Origin: Lachnospiraceae bacterium
Lineage (GTDB): Bacteria > Bacillota > Clostridia > Lachnospirales > Lachnospiraceae
DNA: 53,957 bases
Reading direction: 5' to 3'
Assembly: GCA_028692395.1 (NCBI GenBank)
Contig: JAQUXP010000025.1
Location: 1-53,957, forward strand
The notes beneath the pieces were generated by a model that did no database searches, was not told where the DNA came from, and saw only the letters and a list, made by a program, of their open reading frames with translations. Both the position numbers and the translations under genes were made by a program. Of this stretch, positions 17,250-26,628 are shown piece by piece. Each line of letters opens with the position of its first letter. Position 1 is the first letter of the stretch.

Positions 17250-18464
17250 TCATTCCTGCTCCAGCATCGTTTCGATAAAGATTCCATACCCCTTTGTGGG
17301 ATCATTAACAAACACATGGGTCACCGCCCCGATCATTTTGCCATTTTGTAGAATTGGTGAGCCACTCATGCCCTGTACAATTCCTCCTGTTTTCTCCAGG
17401 AGCCGCTGATCCGTAACTTCAATCTGAAAGCATTTGTTTGTCTCATACTGGCTCATATCAATCTTGCTGATCTTAGCCTGATACTCCGTGATCTCTCCGT
17501 TGATGCAGCACAGGATCGAAGCTTCCCCTTCCACTGTTTCCTGCTTCATGGCAATCTCACAGCTTTTTTTCGGAATCTGGTTCCACTTTTCCTGACTGAT
17601 GGTGCCAAAGATTCCAACCTTTGTATTCCGGTCAATGGTCCCAAGTGTCTCCTCTTCCTGATAATGTATCACGCCCTGCAGCTCCCCGGGACTTCCCTGT
17701 CTGCCCCGGATTACTTCCAGAATATCAGCCTGATAGAGTTCCCCGCTCCCAAGCTTCAGCAGATCTCCGATATCCACATCACTGATTCCGTGTCCCAGTG
17801 CACCATAGCTTCCGTCCTGATTCAGATACGTCAAGGTTCCGATTCCCTGGATGTTATCTCTCACCCAGACACCGATTCGATACACACCATCTGCCGCCAG
17901 TACAGGTGTCAACCGCTGCTGGATTGTTTCCCCGTTTCGCCGGAGCGTCAGCACAAGAGGATTTCCCTGACTTTGCTTTACCTGTTCCAGAAGCTGTTTC
18001 TTATTCTCCAGTATTGTTCCGTCCACCTTTTCGATATAATCCCCGGGCTGGACAAGGTTCTGGGCAGGCTTTAAAAACTCCTCATCTCTGGTTTTCACCT
18101 CCCCGGCATCTACAATCAGCACCCCGCTGGTCTCCATGTAGATTCCAACAGGCATTGCGCAGGCATAGATGCTTTTCCTCTCTACCTTCACAGCCTTCAC
18201 TGTTTTCAGTGGTATCAGGTCCATCAACTGGCAGTTAATCTGATAGCTTCCGTTTCCCGAGGCCTGGATCTCTGTACTGTATGTGACCAGTGGATTCTCC
18301 GTCAGATGCTCCAGCGGCTGTTCCTCATCCTCACAATAATAGATCTGATCCGGTATGGATGAGCGTATTTCATAAAACATATAGATCGATGTAAATGCCA
18401 GGCTAAGAAGCAGCAGCACAAAAAGCAGACGGCGGTACTTTTTTCCCATACTCATGTCTCTCAC
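17250..18464 (-). CDS. spoIVB: Stage IV sporulation protein B, SpoIVB peptidase (S55)
   Basis: SpoIVB is a serine peptidase made in the forespore and secreted into the intermembrane space, where it triggers SpoIVFB/pro-sigma-K processing. The 404-residue protein has an N-terminal membrane anchor (about 11-31), a PDZ domain around 100-180 (PGDYIEKVDGTIL near 140), and the S55 peptidase domain. The catalytic His225 lies in GALGHGISD and Ser367 in VQGMSGSPI. Initiation is a GTG at 18464, with GAGG 7 nt ahead. Synteny with recN upstream and spo0A downstream is the standard Firmicute order. Confidence 0.96.
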   Translation of the reverse strand: MRDMSMGKKYRRLLFVLLLLSLAFTSIYMFYEIRSSIPDQIYYCEDEEQPLEHLTENPLVTYSTEIQASGNGSYQINCQLMDLIPLKTVKAVKVERKSIYACAMPVGIYMETSGVLIVDAGEVKTRDEEFLKPAQNLVQPGDYIEKVDGTILENKKQLLEQVKQSQGNPLVLTLRRNGETIQQRLTPVLAADGVYRIGVWVRDNIQGIGTLTYLNQDGSYGALGHGISDVDIGDLLKLGSGELYQADILEVIRGRQGSPGELQGVIHYQEEETLGTIDRNTKVGIFGTISQEKWNQIPKKSCEIAMKQETVEGEASILCCINGEITEYQAKISKIDMSQYETNKCFQIEVTDQRLLEKTGGIVQGMSGSPILQNGKMIGAVTHVFVNDPTKGYGIFIETMLEQE

Positions 18465-18492
18465 ATCCCTTCCTCTTTTGATATAAAAGATT

Positions 18493-18527
18493 AAAAAAGA
18501 GAATCACTGATCCTGTCAGTCATTCTC
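18493..18527 (-). terminator. Intrinsic terminator of recN
   Basis: AGAATCACTGA (18500-18510) pairs with TCAGTCATTCT (18516-18526) with one mismatch. The minus strand then reads CTTTTTTAATC. It closes the argR-recN unit ahead of spoIVB. Confidence 0.82.
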
Positions 18528-18551
18528 CTTTAGTATGTGAGATTTCTTTTC

Positions 18552-20240
18552 TTATAGTCGGGAAGATTTATACACCTTCGCCAATTCCTGCATCTCTTTG
18601 GCATTCGCTACTACTGCATCGGTAATCCGGGCACCGCCGAGAATTCTGGCAAGTTCCTGTGCGGAATCCTCCGATGACAGTGGACGAATTGTGGTTATGG
18701 TTTCCTGTTTTTCCACATATTTTAAAATTTCAAAATGCCGGTCCGCCATAGCGGCAATCTGAGGCAGATGCGTAATACAAAGCACCTGATGATTTCTTCC
18801 AATCCGTGCCATCTTTTCAGAAACCTTCTGTGCAGTACGTCCGCTGATTCCCGTATCAATCTCATCAAAGATCAGTGTTTCCGTCTCATCCTTGTCCGCA
18901 AGAATTGTCTTGATTGCCAGCATAATACGAGACAGTTCACCTCCTGACACTACCTTCGCCAGCGGCTTCACCGGCTCGCCTGGATTGGTGGAAATCAAAA
19001 ATTCAATCATGTCAAATCCGTCTCTTCCATACTGTTGTGTCCTTGTAAATGAAATTTCAAACCGCACGTCTGCAAAATTCAGTTCCCGCAGCTCTTCTAT
19101 AATATCAGCAGACAGCTTTTTACTGTGAGTCTGTCTCTTTTTCGATAATTCATCCGAAGCTTTCTCCAGAATTTCTTCTGATTTTTGATATTCCGATAAC
19201 ACTTTGGCCTTTCTGGCCTCAAAGTTTTGCAGCATTTCCAGTTTTTCACTTTGCTTTTTCTGATATTCCAGAATTTCCGAAATACTGCTTCCATATTTTG
19301 CCTTTAGATGATTCAGAAGATCCAGACGTTTCTCTGTCTCATAGAATTCTTCCTCTTCAAAGGTCAGATCATCCAGATACCGGGAAACTTCCCTGTTAAA
19401 ATCATTAAGAATACCGTCAATATCATTTAGCATGGTGCACAGTTCTGCAAGTTCTCCGTCATATTCAGCTGCCTGAGATAACTCCCGGACGGCTCGTCCT
19501 ACCTGCTCTCCTGCTCCATTTTCTCCCTCATAGCCAGTCAGATTATGGACCTGATTCATTCCTTCTGCAATTTTTCTTGCATTCGACATTTTCTTGAATC
19601 TGGTTTCCAGCTCCAGATCCTCTCCCTCCCGAAGGGCGGCATCTTCAATCTCCTGAATCTCAAATTCCAGAAATGCCAGTTCACGGCTTCTGGCTTCTTC
19701 ATCCAGCTCATAGGTTTTCATCTCTTTTTGCAGCGTGCGATATGATATCCAGCAGTTCTCCACATTTCCCCTGAGAGAAAGGATCTCTTTTCCACCAAAT
19801 GCGTCCAGAATCTCCAGCTGTCGTTCCCGATACAGCAGAGACTGATGCTCATGCTGTCCGTGAATATCCAGCAGATCCTCTGCCAGCTCCTTGATCTGAT
19901 TCACCGTGCAGGTTTCACCGTTAATTTTACTGATACTTCGGTTTTCCACAAACTTTCGGCTTATGATCACCTGTCCATCTGTGCTGTCCAGCTCCATTTT
20001 ATTCAGTTTTTCAAGTACTTTGGGATTTTCTGTCTGAAAGATCAGTTCTACGAGGGCAGAATCTTTCCCCTCACGGATCATGTCTCTGGACATTTTCTTA
20101 CCCAGAGCAAGATTGATAGAGCCTATGATAATAGATTTTCCGGCACCGGTTTCTCCGGTCAGAATATTCAGTCCCGATCCGAATTCTACCTCAATCTCAT
20201 CAATCAGTGCCAGGTTCTTTACGTGTAAATTTGTCAGCAT
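18552..20240 (-). CDS. recN: DNA repair protein RecN
   Basis: RecN is an SMC-like ATPase acting early in double-strand break repair. The 562-residue protein has LTGETGAGKSIIIGSINLALG (Walker A, about residues 28-48), a central coiled coil, SGGELSRIMLAIKTIL (ABC signature, near 430), and TLIFDEIDTGISGRTAQ (Walker B). Length is normal. It follows argR by 25 nt, as in Bacillus and Clostridia. No LexA box was seen directly upstream, as it is internal to an operon. Confidence 0.97.
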   Translation of the reverse strand: MLTNLHVKNLALIDEIEVEFGSGLNILTGETGAGKSIIIGSINLALGKKMSRDMIREGKDSALVELIFQTENPKVLEKLNKMELDSTDGQVIISRKFVENRSISKINGETCTVNQIKELAEDLLDIHGQHEHQSLLYRERQLEILDAFGGKEILSLRGNVENCWISYRTLQKEMKTYELDEEARSRELAFLEFEIQEIEDAALREGEDLELETRFKKMSNARKIAEGMNQVHNLTGYEGENGAGEQVGRAVRELSQAAEYDGELAELCTMLNDIDGILNDFNREVSRYLDDLTFEEEEFYETEKRLDLLNHLKAKYGSSISEILEYQKKQSEKLEMLQNFEARKAKVLSEYQKSEEILEKASDELSKKRQTHSKKLSADIIEELRELNFADVRFEISFTRTQQYGRDGFDMIEFLISTNPGEPVKPLAKVVSGGELSRIMLAIKTILADKDETETLIFDEIDTGISGRTAQKVSEKMARIGRNHQVLCITHLPQIAAMADRHFEILKYVEKQETITTIRPLSSEDSAQELARILGGARITDAVVANAKEMQELAKVYKSSRL

Positions 20241-20265
20241 ATCTTTCTGGTCTCCACTTTCTTTG

Positions 20266-20739
20266 TCAAAAGCTTTCCAGGGTTTTCTGAAGCTTACTCA
20301 TCGTTGCCAGTGCCTCCTGTTTGCTTCGGATGGCACACATGATCGTGTTATCTCCTGCAATACAGCCCACAATTTCTTTCCAATTCAGGTCATCCAAAGC
20401 AGCAGCAGCAGCCATTGCCATACCGGATACCGTCTTAATCACCAGAATATTCTCCGCCAGATCCATGGAGATTAACGCATCCCGAAGAACCCGTACATAG
20501 CGGGCCGCATATTCCTTATCCGGATTCTGAACCACCGCATATCTGGAATGTCCGTCTTCCTTCGTGATCTTCATCAGCTTCAGCTGACGGATATCCCTGG
20601 ATACCGTCGCCTGGGTTACCTGAAATCCGGTCTCATTTAATCTTCTGGCAAGCTCTTCCTGGGTCTCAATATCATATTGCTGAATCAATTTTATAATCTG
20701 TGCATGTCTGGCAATCTTCATTTTCTGCTGTCTCCTCAT
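20266..20739 (-). CDS. argR: Arginine repressor ArgR/AhrC
   Basis: ArgR is a hexameric arginine-sensing transcription factor. The 157-residue protein (about 151 if it starts at the second ATG at 20721) has an N-terminal winged helix with ETQEELARRLNETGFQVTQATVSRDIRQLKL. The C-terminal arginine-binding domain contains LVIKTVSGMAMAAAAALDDLNWKEIVGCIAGDNTIM, including the conserved GDNT-type loop. Start choice is ambiguous: AAGGG precedes the first ATG, GGAG the second. It sits in the recN-argR-nadK-tlyA block where it is typically found. Confidence 0.95.
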   Translation of the reverse strand: MRRQQKMKIARHAQIIKLIQQYDIETQEELARRLNETGFQVTQATVSRDIRQLKLMKITKEDGHSRYAVVQNPDKEYAARYVRVLRDALISMDLAENILVIKTVSGMAMAAAAALDDLNWKEIVGCIAGDNTIMCAIRSKQEALATMSKLQKTLESF

Positions 20740-20758
20740 CTGCCCTTTGGGCAGTCTG

Positions 20759-21613
20759 CTATAAGGACATTTTCTTTCGAAGTGTCTCCAAAAAGCTGCG
20801 TTTACTGATTTTCACAATCAGGGTATCCTTCTCAGACTTTCGAATCTCAATCCGATCCCCACTGTTCATGGGTGCACGGGTATCTCCGTCAAAAGTCGCC
20901 ACTGCATGTTCTGTCGTTCCATCCCGTCCTTCTCCAATTTCCACAGTAATTTTATCGTTTTCCGGGAAAATGATGCTTCTTGTATTCAGTGTGTGAGGTG
21001 CCAGTGGCGTCATCAGAAAAAGAGAAGCGGAAGGGGAGATAATCGGTCCGCCTGCCGACAGACTGTAGCCGGTGGAACCGGTTGGTGTTGAGATTATAAT
21101 ACCATCTGCATGATAAGAATTCAAGAATACATCATTCACATAATTATTGTAGCTCACCACACGCAGTGCTCCCTCACGGGTAATAACGATATCGTTCAGC
21201 GCCGTATCTGAAGCAATCAGCTTATTCTTGTGATAGACATTTCCGATCAGCATCATACGGCGTTCAATCTCAATCTCCCCCTTCACCAGCTGCTCCAGTG
21301 CCGGATGCAGAGACTGCAGATCAATCTCCGCCAGATATCCCAGCGTTCCCAGATTCACACCCAGGAGAGGGATCTCAAGGTCCACTACATCTCTGGCTGC
21401 CCGAAGCAGGGTTCCATCCCCGCCAAGGACGATAATACACTCTACCTCCTGAGGAATCGACAGGGGATTCGTGCCGGGACGCTCCAAGTGACCTTCCGTC
21501 TCCTCCTGTATATGGCAGGTACACCCCATAGATTCCAGATGACGGGCAATCTCATGGGTAACCTCCAGCCTTGCATCCTTGACCGTATTCGTAATAATAT
21601 AAAAACACTTCAT
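20759..21613 (-). CDS. nadK: NAD kinase
   Basis: NadK phosphorylates NAD to NADP using ATP. The 284-residue protein has IIVLGGDGTLLRAARD (GGDG, near 63), LGVNLGTLGYLAEID, VLNDIVITREG, and the C-terminal HADGIIISTPTGSTGYSLSAGGPI segment, which is the family signature. Length is typical for Firmicutes. It is placed 19 nt upstream of argR and 38 nt after tlyA in the same transcript direction. Confidence 0.97.
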   Translation of the reverse strand: MKCFYIITNTVKDARLEVTHEIARHLESMGCTCHIQEETEGHLERPGTNPLSIPQEVECIIVLGGDGTLLRAARDVVDLEIPLLGVNLGTLGYLAEIDLQSLHPALEQLVKGEIEIERRMMLIGNVYHKNKLIASDTALNDIVITREGALRVVSYNNYVNDVFLNSYHADGIIISTPTGSTGYSLSAGGPIISPSASLFLMTPLAPHTLNTRSIIFPENDKITVEIGEGRDGTTEHAVATFDGDTRAPMNSGDRIEIRKSEKDTLIVKISKRSFLETLRKKMSL

Positions 21614-21651
21614 CGCAATACCTCATCTTACAGTAATTGTTACCTGTTGTT

Positions 21652-22452
21652 TTATCGGTCAAGGGTTCCATGAGCTTCTTTCACGATCTCCGCTGCCTGA
21701 AGCTCCTCTGATGGCTGGTCGCTGTCTCTCTTTATATGCAGCAGATATTCGATATTTCCTTCCGGTCCTTTAATGGGCGAAAATTCCAGGTGCCGCAGTG
21801 TGAATCCAATCGACTGGGCATATTCCATCACCTTACAGATCACTTCCTCGTGAACCTTCGGATCCCGTACCACACCTTTTTTTCCTACCTTCTCCCGTCC
21901 GGCTTCAAACTGTGGCTTAATCAGACAGACAAGCTCACCGCCCTCTGCCATCAACTGATAAACCGGGTCCAAAACCTTGGTCAGTGAAATAAAGGATACA
22001 TCAATCGATACAAATTCCGGTGGTTCCTGAATATCTTCCGGTACAACATAACGGATATTGGTCCGTTCCATACATACGACCCGCTCATCGTTTCTCAGCT
22101 TCCAGTCCAGCTGTCCATGTCCTACATCTACCGCATATACCTTCACTGCACCATTTTGCAGCATACAGTCTGTGAACCCACCTGTAGAAGAGCCCACATC
22201 CATGCAGACCTTTCCAGCTAAGGTCAGGTCAAAGTGTGTCATGGCCTTCTCAAGCTTTAATCCGCCGCGGCTTACATAAGGCAGCGGTTTTCCCTTTACT
22301 TCAATATTCACAGTGTCCTGAAACATGGTGCCAGCTTTATCCTCCCGCTGTCCTTCCACGAAGACATCTCCGGCCATAATCACCGCCTTAGCCTTTTCGC
22401 GGGAGGAAGCCAGACCACGCTGTACCATCATCACGTCTAAACGTTCTTTCAT
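21652..22452 (-). CDS. TlyA-family rRNA 2'-O-methyltransferase (S4 + FtsJ)
   Basis: Family members methylate ribose 2'-O positions of rRNA; older annotation calls them hemolysin A. The 266-residue protein has an N-terminal S4 RNA-binding domain (LDVMMVQRGLASSREKAKAVIMAGDVFV) and an FtsJ-like methyltransferase domain with VCMDVGSSTGGFTDCMLQ as the SAM motif. VSIDVSFISLTKVL and VCLIKPQFEAG provide further conserved segments. The start at 22452 overlaps the dxs stop (ATGA) and follows GGGAG, so translation is coupled. The exact rRNA position is not visible from sequence. Confidence 0.9.
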   Translation of the reverse strand: MKERLDVMMVQRGLASSREKAKAVIMAGDVFVEGQREDKAGTMFQDTVNIEVKGKPLPYVSRGGLKLEKAMTHFDLTLAGKVCMDVGSSTGGFTDCMLQNGAVKVYAVDVGHGQLDWKLRNDERVVCMERTNIRYVVPEDIQEPPEFVSIDVSFISLTKVLDPVYQLMAEGGELVCLIKPQFEAGREKVGKKGVVRDPKVHEEVICKVMEYAQSIGFTLRHLEFSPIKGPEGNIEYLLHIKRDSDQPSEELQAAEIVKEAHGTLDR

Positions 22453-24311
22453 CTGATATTCTCCCAAACTTTTGTAAGTAATTCCGTAATTCCATCCACA
22501 TCCAGACCAGTCCGTCTTTTCTGCTCACTGACACAGCCATGACCAATAAATTCATCAGGAATTGCACCGATATGCACATGCAGCGGAAGCCTCTCTTCTG
22601 TAACCCAGGCAAGCACCTGTTCCCCAAATCCACCGTTTTTCACATTTTCTTCCAGAGTAATCAGCTCTGTATGATTTTGGGCGAGGCTTCTAATCAGCTC
22701 CCTGTCAAAAGGTTTCACAAATCGTGCATTAATCAAAGTAGGCTGCAATCCCTTCACCTGCAGGTTTTCCAACGCCGCAAGCGTATCTTCCATCAGATTG
22801 CCCACACATAAAACTGCAATATCTCTGCCCTGACGAATCACCTCCGCCTTTCCATACACAATATCCTCCCGCTGGTCGGAAAGTCCGGTATAGGCTTCCC
22901 CCCTTGGGTAACGTATCGCTATGGGTCCTTCGTAGTGTATCGCAAACTTCATCATATCCGAAAGCTCCCACTTGTTTTTTGGAGCCATGATAGTCATACC
23001 AGGCATCATATTCATGTAAGAGAGATCAAATACTCCCTGATGGGTCTTTCCATCACAGCCCACCAGTCCGGCCCTGTCTATGGCAAACACTACATGGAGC
23101 TTCTGCATACAGACATCATGCATCATCTGATCGAAGGATCTCTGTAAAAAAGAGGAGTAGATGGCAACCACCGGTATCAGTCCACCAAGGGCCAGACCCG
23201 CTGCAAATGTCACCGCATGTTCCTCTGCAATTCCCACATCAAAAAAACGATCCGGAAACATATTGGCAAACCGCTTCAGACCCACACCTGTCTCCATCGC
23301 TGCAGAGATGGCAACCACCTGAGGTTCACGGTCTCCCATCTTTCTCATCACAGTAGAAAAAATATCTGTCCAGGTGGGATTACTTTTTTTGAGCGGCAGT
23401 CCTGTCTCCACCGAAAAAGGTCCCGCACCATGGAATCTGGCAGGATGACGCATAGCCGGTTCATATCCTTTTCCCTTTTCCGTGAGCACATGAACAAGAA
23501 TTGGTCCCTCAAAGCGCTTCGCTTCCTGAAAGATCTTAATCAACTGTCTGATATTATGTCCATCCACCGGTCCAAGATAGGTCAGACCCATATTTTCAAA
23601 AAGCATGCCTGGGATAAAAAGCTGCTTGATGCTGCTTTTTGTTTTCCGCAGAGTATCTACCATGCCTTTTCCCACTCCGGGAATTTTTTCCAGGGTACGT
23701 GTGATGCCCATCTTCAGATCTGTATAGGATTCTGCTGTGCGTACATCCGCAAGATACCTGGAAACGCCGCCTACATTAGGAGAGATGGACATTTTATTAT
23801 CATTCAGCACAATAATAAAATTTGTTTTTAAAATTGCAGCATTATTAATTGCCTCGTATGCCATGCCTCCGGTAAGCGCACCGTCCCCGATCACCGAAAC
23901 AACCGTATACTTTTCTTTCTTAAGATCTCTGGCCCGTACGTAGCCAAGCCCTGCCGAAATTGAAGTGGAGCTGTGTCCGGTGTCAAAAGAATCACAGGGA
24001 CTCTCCTCCCGGCGGGGAAATCCACTTAACCCCTCTTCCTGTCGCAGATGTTCAAATCCCTCCCTACGTCCAGTGAGAATCTTGTGGGTATAAGCCTGAT
24101 GCCCTACATCCCATATTAACTTGTCCTGCGGAAAATTCATGATGCGGTGCAGTGCTATCGTAAGCTCCACACTGCCCAGATTTGAGGCAATATGACCGCC
24201 TGTCCTGCTCAAAGAATCTATGAGAAACTCCCGCACTTCCGCTGCCAGTTCCGGCAGTTGTTCCTCCGGTATTTTCTTTACATCATTTTCTTTTTTTATT
24301 TTTTCCAGCAT
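22449..24311 (-). CDS. dxs: 1-deoxy-D-xylulose-5-phosphate synthase
   Basis: Dxs condenses pyruvate and glyceraldehyde-3-phosphate with thiamine diphosphate, the first step of the MEP isoprenoid pathway. The 620-residue protein has IWDVGHQAYTHKILTGR near 68, VSVIGDGALTGGMAYEAINNA (TPP motif, near 140), VLNDNKMSISPNVGG, and VAIYSSFLQRSFDQMMHD in the middle domain. The C-terminal transketolase domain follows. It lies 11 nt downstream of ispA, so two isoprenoid steps are co-transcribed with xse genes, as in many Firmicutes. Confidence 0.98.
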   Translation of the reverse strand: MLEKIKKENDVKKIPEEQLPELAAEVREFLIDSLSRTGGHIASNLGSVELTIALHRIMNFPQDKLIWDVGHQAYTHKILTGRREGFEHLRQEEGLSGFPRREESPCDSFDTGHSSTSISAGLGYVRARDLKKEKYTVVSVIGDGALTGGMAYEAINNAAILKTNFIIVLNDNKMSISPNVGGVSRYLADVRTAESYTDLKMGITRTLEKIPGVGKGMVDTLRKTKSSIKQLFIPGMLFENMGLTYLGPVDGHNIRQLIKIFQEAKRFEGPILVHVLTEKGKGYEPAMRHPARFHGAGPFSVETGLPLKKSNPTWTDIFSTVMRKMGDREPQVVAISAAMETGVGLKRFANMFPDRFFDVGIAEEHAVTFAAGLALGGLIPVVAIYSSFLQRSFDQMMHDVCMQKLHVVFAIDRAGLVGCDGKTHQGVFDLSYMNMMPGMTIMAPKNKWELSDMMKFAIHYEGPIAIRYPRGEAYTGLSDQREDIVYGKAEVIRQGRDIAVLCVGNLMEDTLAALENLQVKGLQPTLINARFVKPFDRELIRSLAQNHTELITLEENVKNGGFGEQVLAWVTEERLPLHVHIGAIPDEFIGHGCVSEQKRRTGLDVDGITELLTKVWENIR

Positions 24312-24322
24312 AGCCCTCGTCC

Positions 24323-25219
24323 TTATTTATCACGGTAAGCCAGATGGGAAATCAGTTCCGTCAAAAATGCTTTTTCGCCTTCCAGTGCATCCAGCAGGCG
24401 CAGTGCATTCTCCGTCAGACGATGTACTTCTTCCCTTGCACCTTCCACGCCAAGAAGTGTCACGTACGTTGTCTTCTGGTTTTTTTCGTCACTGAACACC
24501 GGTTTTCCAAGCACCTCCGTTGTGCTGGTCACATCAAGAATGTCATCTCGAATCTGGAATGCCAGTCCCATCTTTCTACCAATCTGTTCCATGCAGGTAA
24601 TCGCCCCTCGATCTGTTCCTGCAAGAATCGCTCCAATCATAAGCGGCGCTTCCAAAAGTGCTGCCGTCTTATGCAGATATATATAATCCAGCATGTCTTT
24701 TTCTATCTTTATTCTGCCGTCTTTTTCATTTTCGACATCCACACTTTGTCCGCCAAGCATACCGTCCACTCCGGTTTTTCTGGCAAGCACGGAGAGTGCC
24801 AGCATGATATGCTCCCGGTTATCCGGATATTCAAAGCCTTTCAGTGCTGTCTCATACGCATAGTTCAAAAGTCCGTCACCGCACAGTACTCCCATGGCTT
24901 CTCCGTAGACTGCATGGGTTGTTCTCTTGCCCCGGCGGTATTCATCCCCGTCAATGGCAGGCAGATCATCATGTACAAGAGAATGCGTATGAATCATCTC
25001 AATAGCCGCCATAAAAGGCTCCACCACCGCATGGCTGCCGCCAAACATCCTGTATGACTCCATCATCAGAATCGGGCGCAGTCTCTTACCTCCGGCATTC
25101 ATACTGTAATTCATAGCTTCTTTTATATGACCGGAAAACCCTTCTTCCGCCGGAAGAAAGCGCCGAATCACCTCTTCTGTCTTCTCGACCCTGCGTTTCA
25201 GTTCTTCGTCAAAATTCAC
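24323..25219 (-). CDS. ispA: Farnesyl/geranylgeranyl diphosphate synthase (polyprenyl synthetase)
   Basis: This enzyme condenses IPP with allylic diphosphates to make farnesyl (or longer) diphosphate for quinone and undecaprenyl synthesis. The 298-residue protein has the first aspartate-rich motif HDDLPAIDGDEYRRGK near 83 and the second, FQIRDDILDVT, near 207, plus GGKRLRPILMM near 45. Two GTG starts are possible. The one at 25219 has AGAAAGG 8 nt ahead and is preferred over 25228. It overlaps xseB by 11 nt. Product chain length is inferred from family membership only. Confidence 0.93.
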   Translation of the reverse strand: MNFDEELKRRVEKTEEVIRRFLPAEEGFSGHIKEAMNYSMNAGGKRLRPILMMESYRMFGGSHAVVEPFMAAIEMIHTHSLVHDDLPAIDGDEYRRGKRTTHAVYGEAMGVLCGDGLLNYAYETALKGFEYPDNREHIMLALSVLARKTGVDGMLGGQSVDVENEKDGRIKIEKDMLDYIYLHKTAALLEAPLMIGAILAGTDRGAITCMEQIGRKMGLAFQIRDDILDVTSTTEVLGKPVFSDEKNQKTTYVTLLGVEGAREEVHRLTENALRLLDALEGEKAFLTELISHLAYRDK

Positions 25220-25436
25220 TGAGATCACCTTTCTTGTTCATAACAAGCATCTTCTTCTCAATTCCGTCTATCTTGCTGTTACAGACCTTCAAAAGCTCCA
25301 TACCCTGCTGATAGATACGAAAAGAGTCCTCCAGAGTAATCTCCGGACTTTCCAGTTTTTCCACCAGTCCGTCCAGAATCTGAAAGGATGCCTCCAGTGT
25401 CTGTTCTTCTTTGTTTGGCTTTTTGCTTTCTGTCAT
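25209..25436 (-). CDS. xseB: Exodeoxyribonuclease VII small subunit
   Basis: The 75-residue partner of XseA is made mostly of two helices: LEASFQILDGLVEKLESPEITLEDSFRIYQQGMELLKVCNSKID. Family members carry the same ALEELEEIVEKLE...-type pattern. The ATG overlaps the xseA stop by 4 nt. Its end overlaps the start of ispA. Confidence 0.93.
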   Translation of the reverse strand: MTESKKPNKEEQTLEASFQILDGLVEKLESPEITLEDSFRIYQQGMELLKVCNSKIDGIEKKMLVMNKKGDLSEF

Positions 25437-26626
25437 AGCTCCTCCAATACCTGTGCCTCAATCGTTCCGTCGCTGACCCGGATATGCAGCCGCTCACCCT
25501 TTTTCACCTGTGTAACAGAAGTAACTGCCCGATGCTGGTTATTCTCAACATAAGAAAATCCTTGCTGCAGCTTGTCCAGTGGGGAGAGACCCTTCAGCTG
25601 TTCAATATACAGGTTCAGCCGGTGTCTGCGATCCGTCAAAAGCCACTCCATACGTTTCTGAAGCTTTTCCCCATATTCCGCTGCCTGCTGTCTTCTCTCC
25701 AGTATGCGATTTTCCGGACTCAGATAATTCCACCTGGTCACATAAGAGTCCAGTCGCCGCCTCATCAAAAGCAGGCGGTTGGACATGGCATAGTCCAGAC
25801 GCCGTCTGTAATCCTCGAGCTGCTCCAGCACACTTCGGATATCCGGCACTGCAAGCTCTGCCGCTGCAGATGGTGTGGGAGCACGAAGATCTGCGGCAAA
25901 GTCTGCTATAGTAGTATCCGTCTCATGTCCCACGGCAGAGATAATCGGCGTGCTGCACTGAAAGATCGCCCGGGCCACACATTCTTCGTTAAAAGCCCAG
26001 AGATCCTCTATGGAGCCTCCGCCCCTTCCCACGATAATTACATCCGGATGCAGTGCATCCAGTGCCTCGATGCCTTCCACAATACTTTCTTTCGCACCTT
26101 CACCCTGTACGTAAGCAGGATAAAGAATCAGCTGGATAAAGGGATTCCTCCGATAAGAAATGTTCCTGATATCCTGAATCGCTGCTCCTGTAGGTGCCGT
26201 GACAATTCCCACGGTACGAACAAAAGCAGGAATCGGCTGCTTATATTCCGGGGCAAACATCCCCATCTCTTCCAGCTCCGTCTTAAGTGCAAGAAAGCGT
26301 TCATACAAGATGCCCGCTCCCTCAAGTTTTATATCTTTTGCATATAATTGATAACGTCCGTCCCGTTCATAGACGGATACACTTCCTCCGACTACAACCT
26401 TATCTCCATCCTTCATGGGAAATGCCAGACCACGTCTGCTGCCTGCGAACATTACGCAGGCTATGGTACCACTTATATCCTTCAGTGAAAAATAAATATG
26501 TCCTGAATTGTGATACTTGCAGTTGCTGACCTCTCCACGGACATAGATCCGGTTCAGCATAAAATCCTGCTGGAACATCTGACGAATATAATTATTCACC
26601 TGTCCCACGGAATAGATACTGTTCAC
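25433..26626 (-). CDS. xseA: Exodeoxyribonuclease VII large subunit
   Basis: XseA is the catalytic subunit of a single-strand-specific exonuclease. The 397-residue protein starts with an OB-fold (IYVRGEVSNCKYHNSGHIYFSLKD) and continues with IGIVTAPTGAAIQDI near 138, then VIIVGRGGGSIEDLWAFNEE near 192-211, and APTPSAAAELAVPD. A helical C-terminal region follows. Initiation is a GTG at 26626, 2 nt after the nusB stop. Family length is about 400. Confidence 0.96.
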   Translation of the reverse strand: MNSIYSVGQVNNYIRQMFQQDFMLNRIYVRGEVSNCKYHNSGHIYFSLKDISGTIACVMFAGSRRGLAFPMKDGDKVVVGGSVSVYERDGRYQLYAKDIKLEGAGILYERFLALKTELEEMGMFAPEYKQPIPAFVRTVGIVTAPTGAAIQDIRNISYRRNPFIQLILYPAYVQGEGAKESIVEGIEALDALHPDVIIVGRGGGSIEDLWAFNEECVARAIFQCSTPIISAVGHETDTTIADFAADLRAPTPSAAAELAVPDIRSVLEQLEDYRRRLDYAMSNRLLLMRRRLDSYVTRWNYLSPENRILERRQQAAEYGEKLQKRMEWLLTDRRHRLNLYIEQLKGLSPLDKLQQGFSYVENNQHRAVTSVTQVKKGERLHIRVSDGTIEAQVLEEL

Positions 26627-26628
26627 TT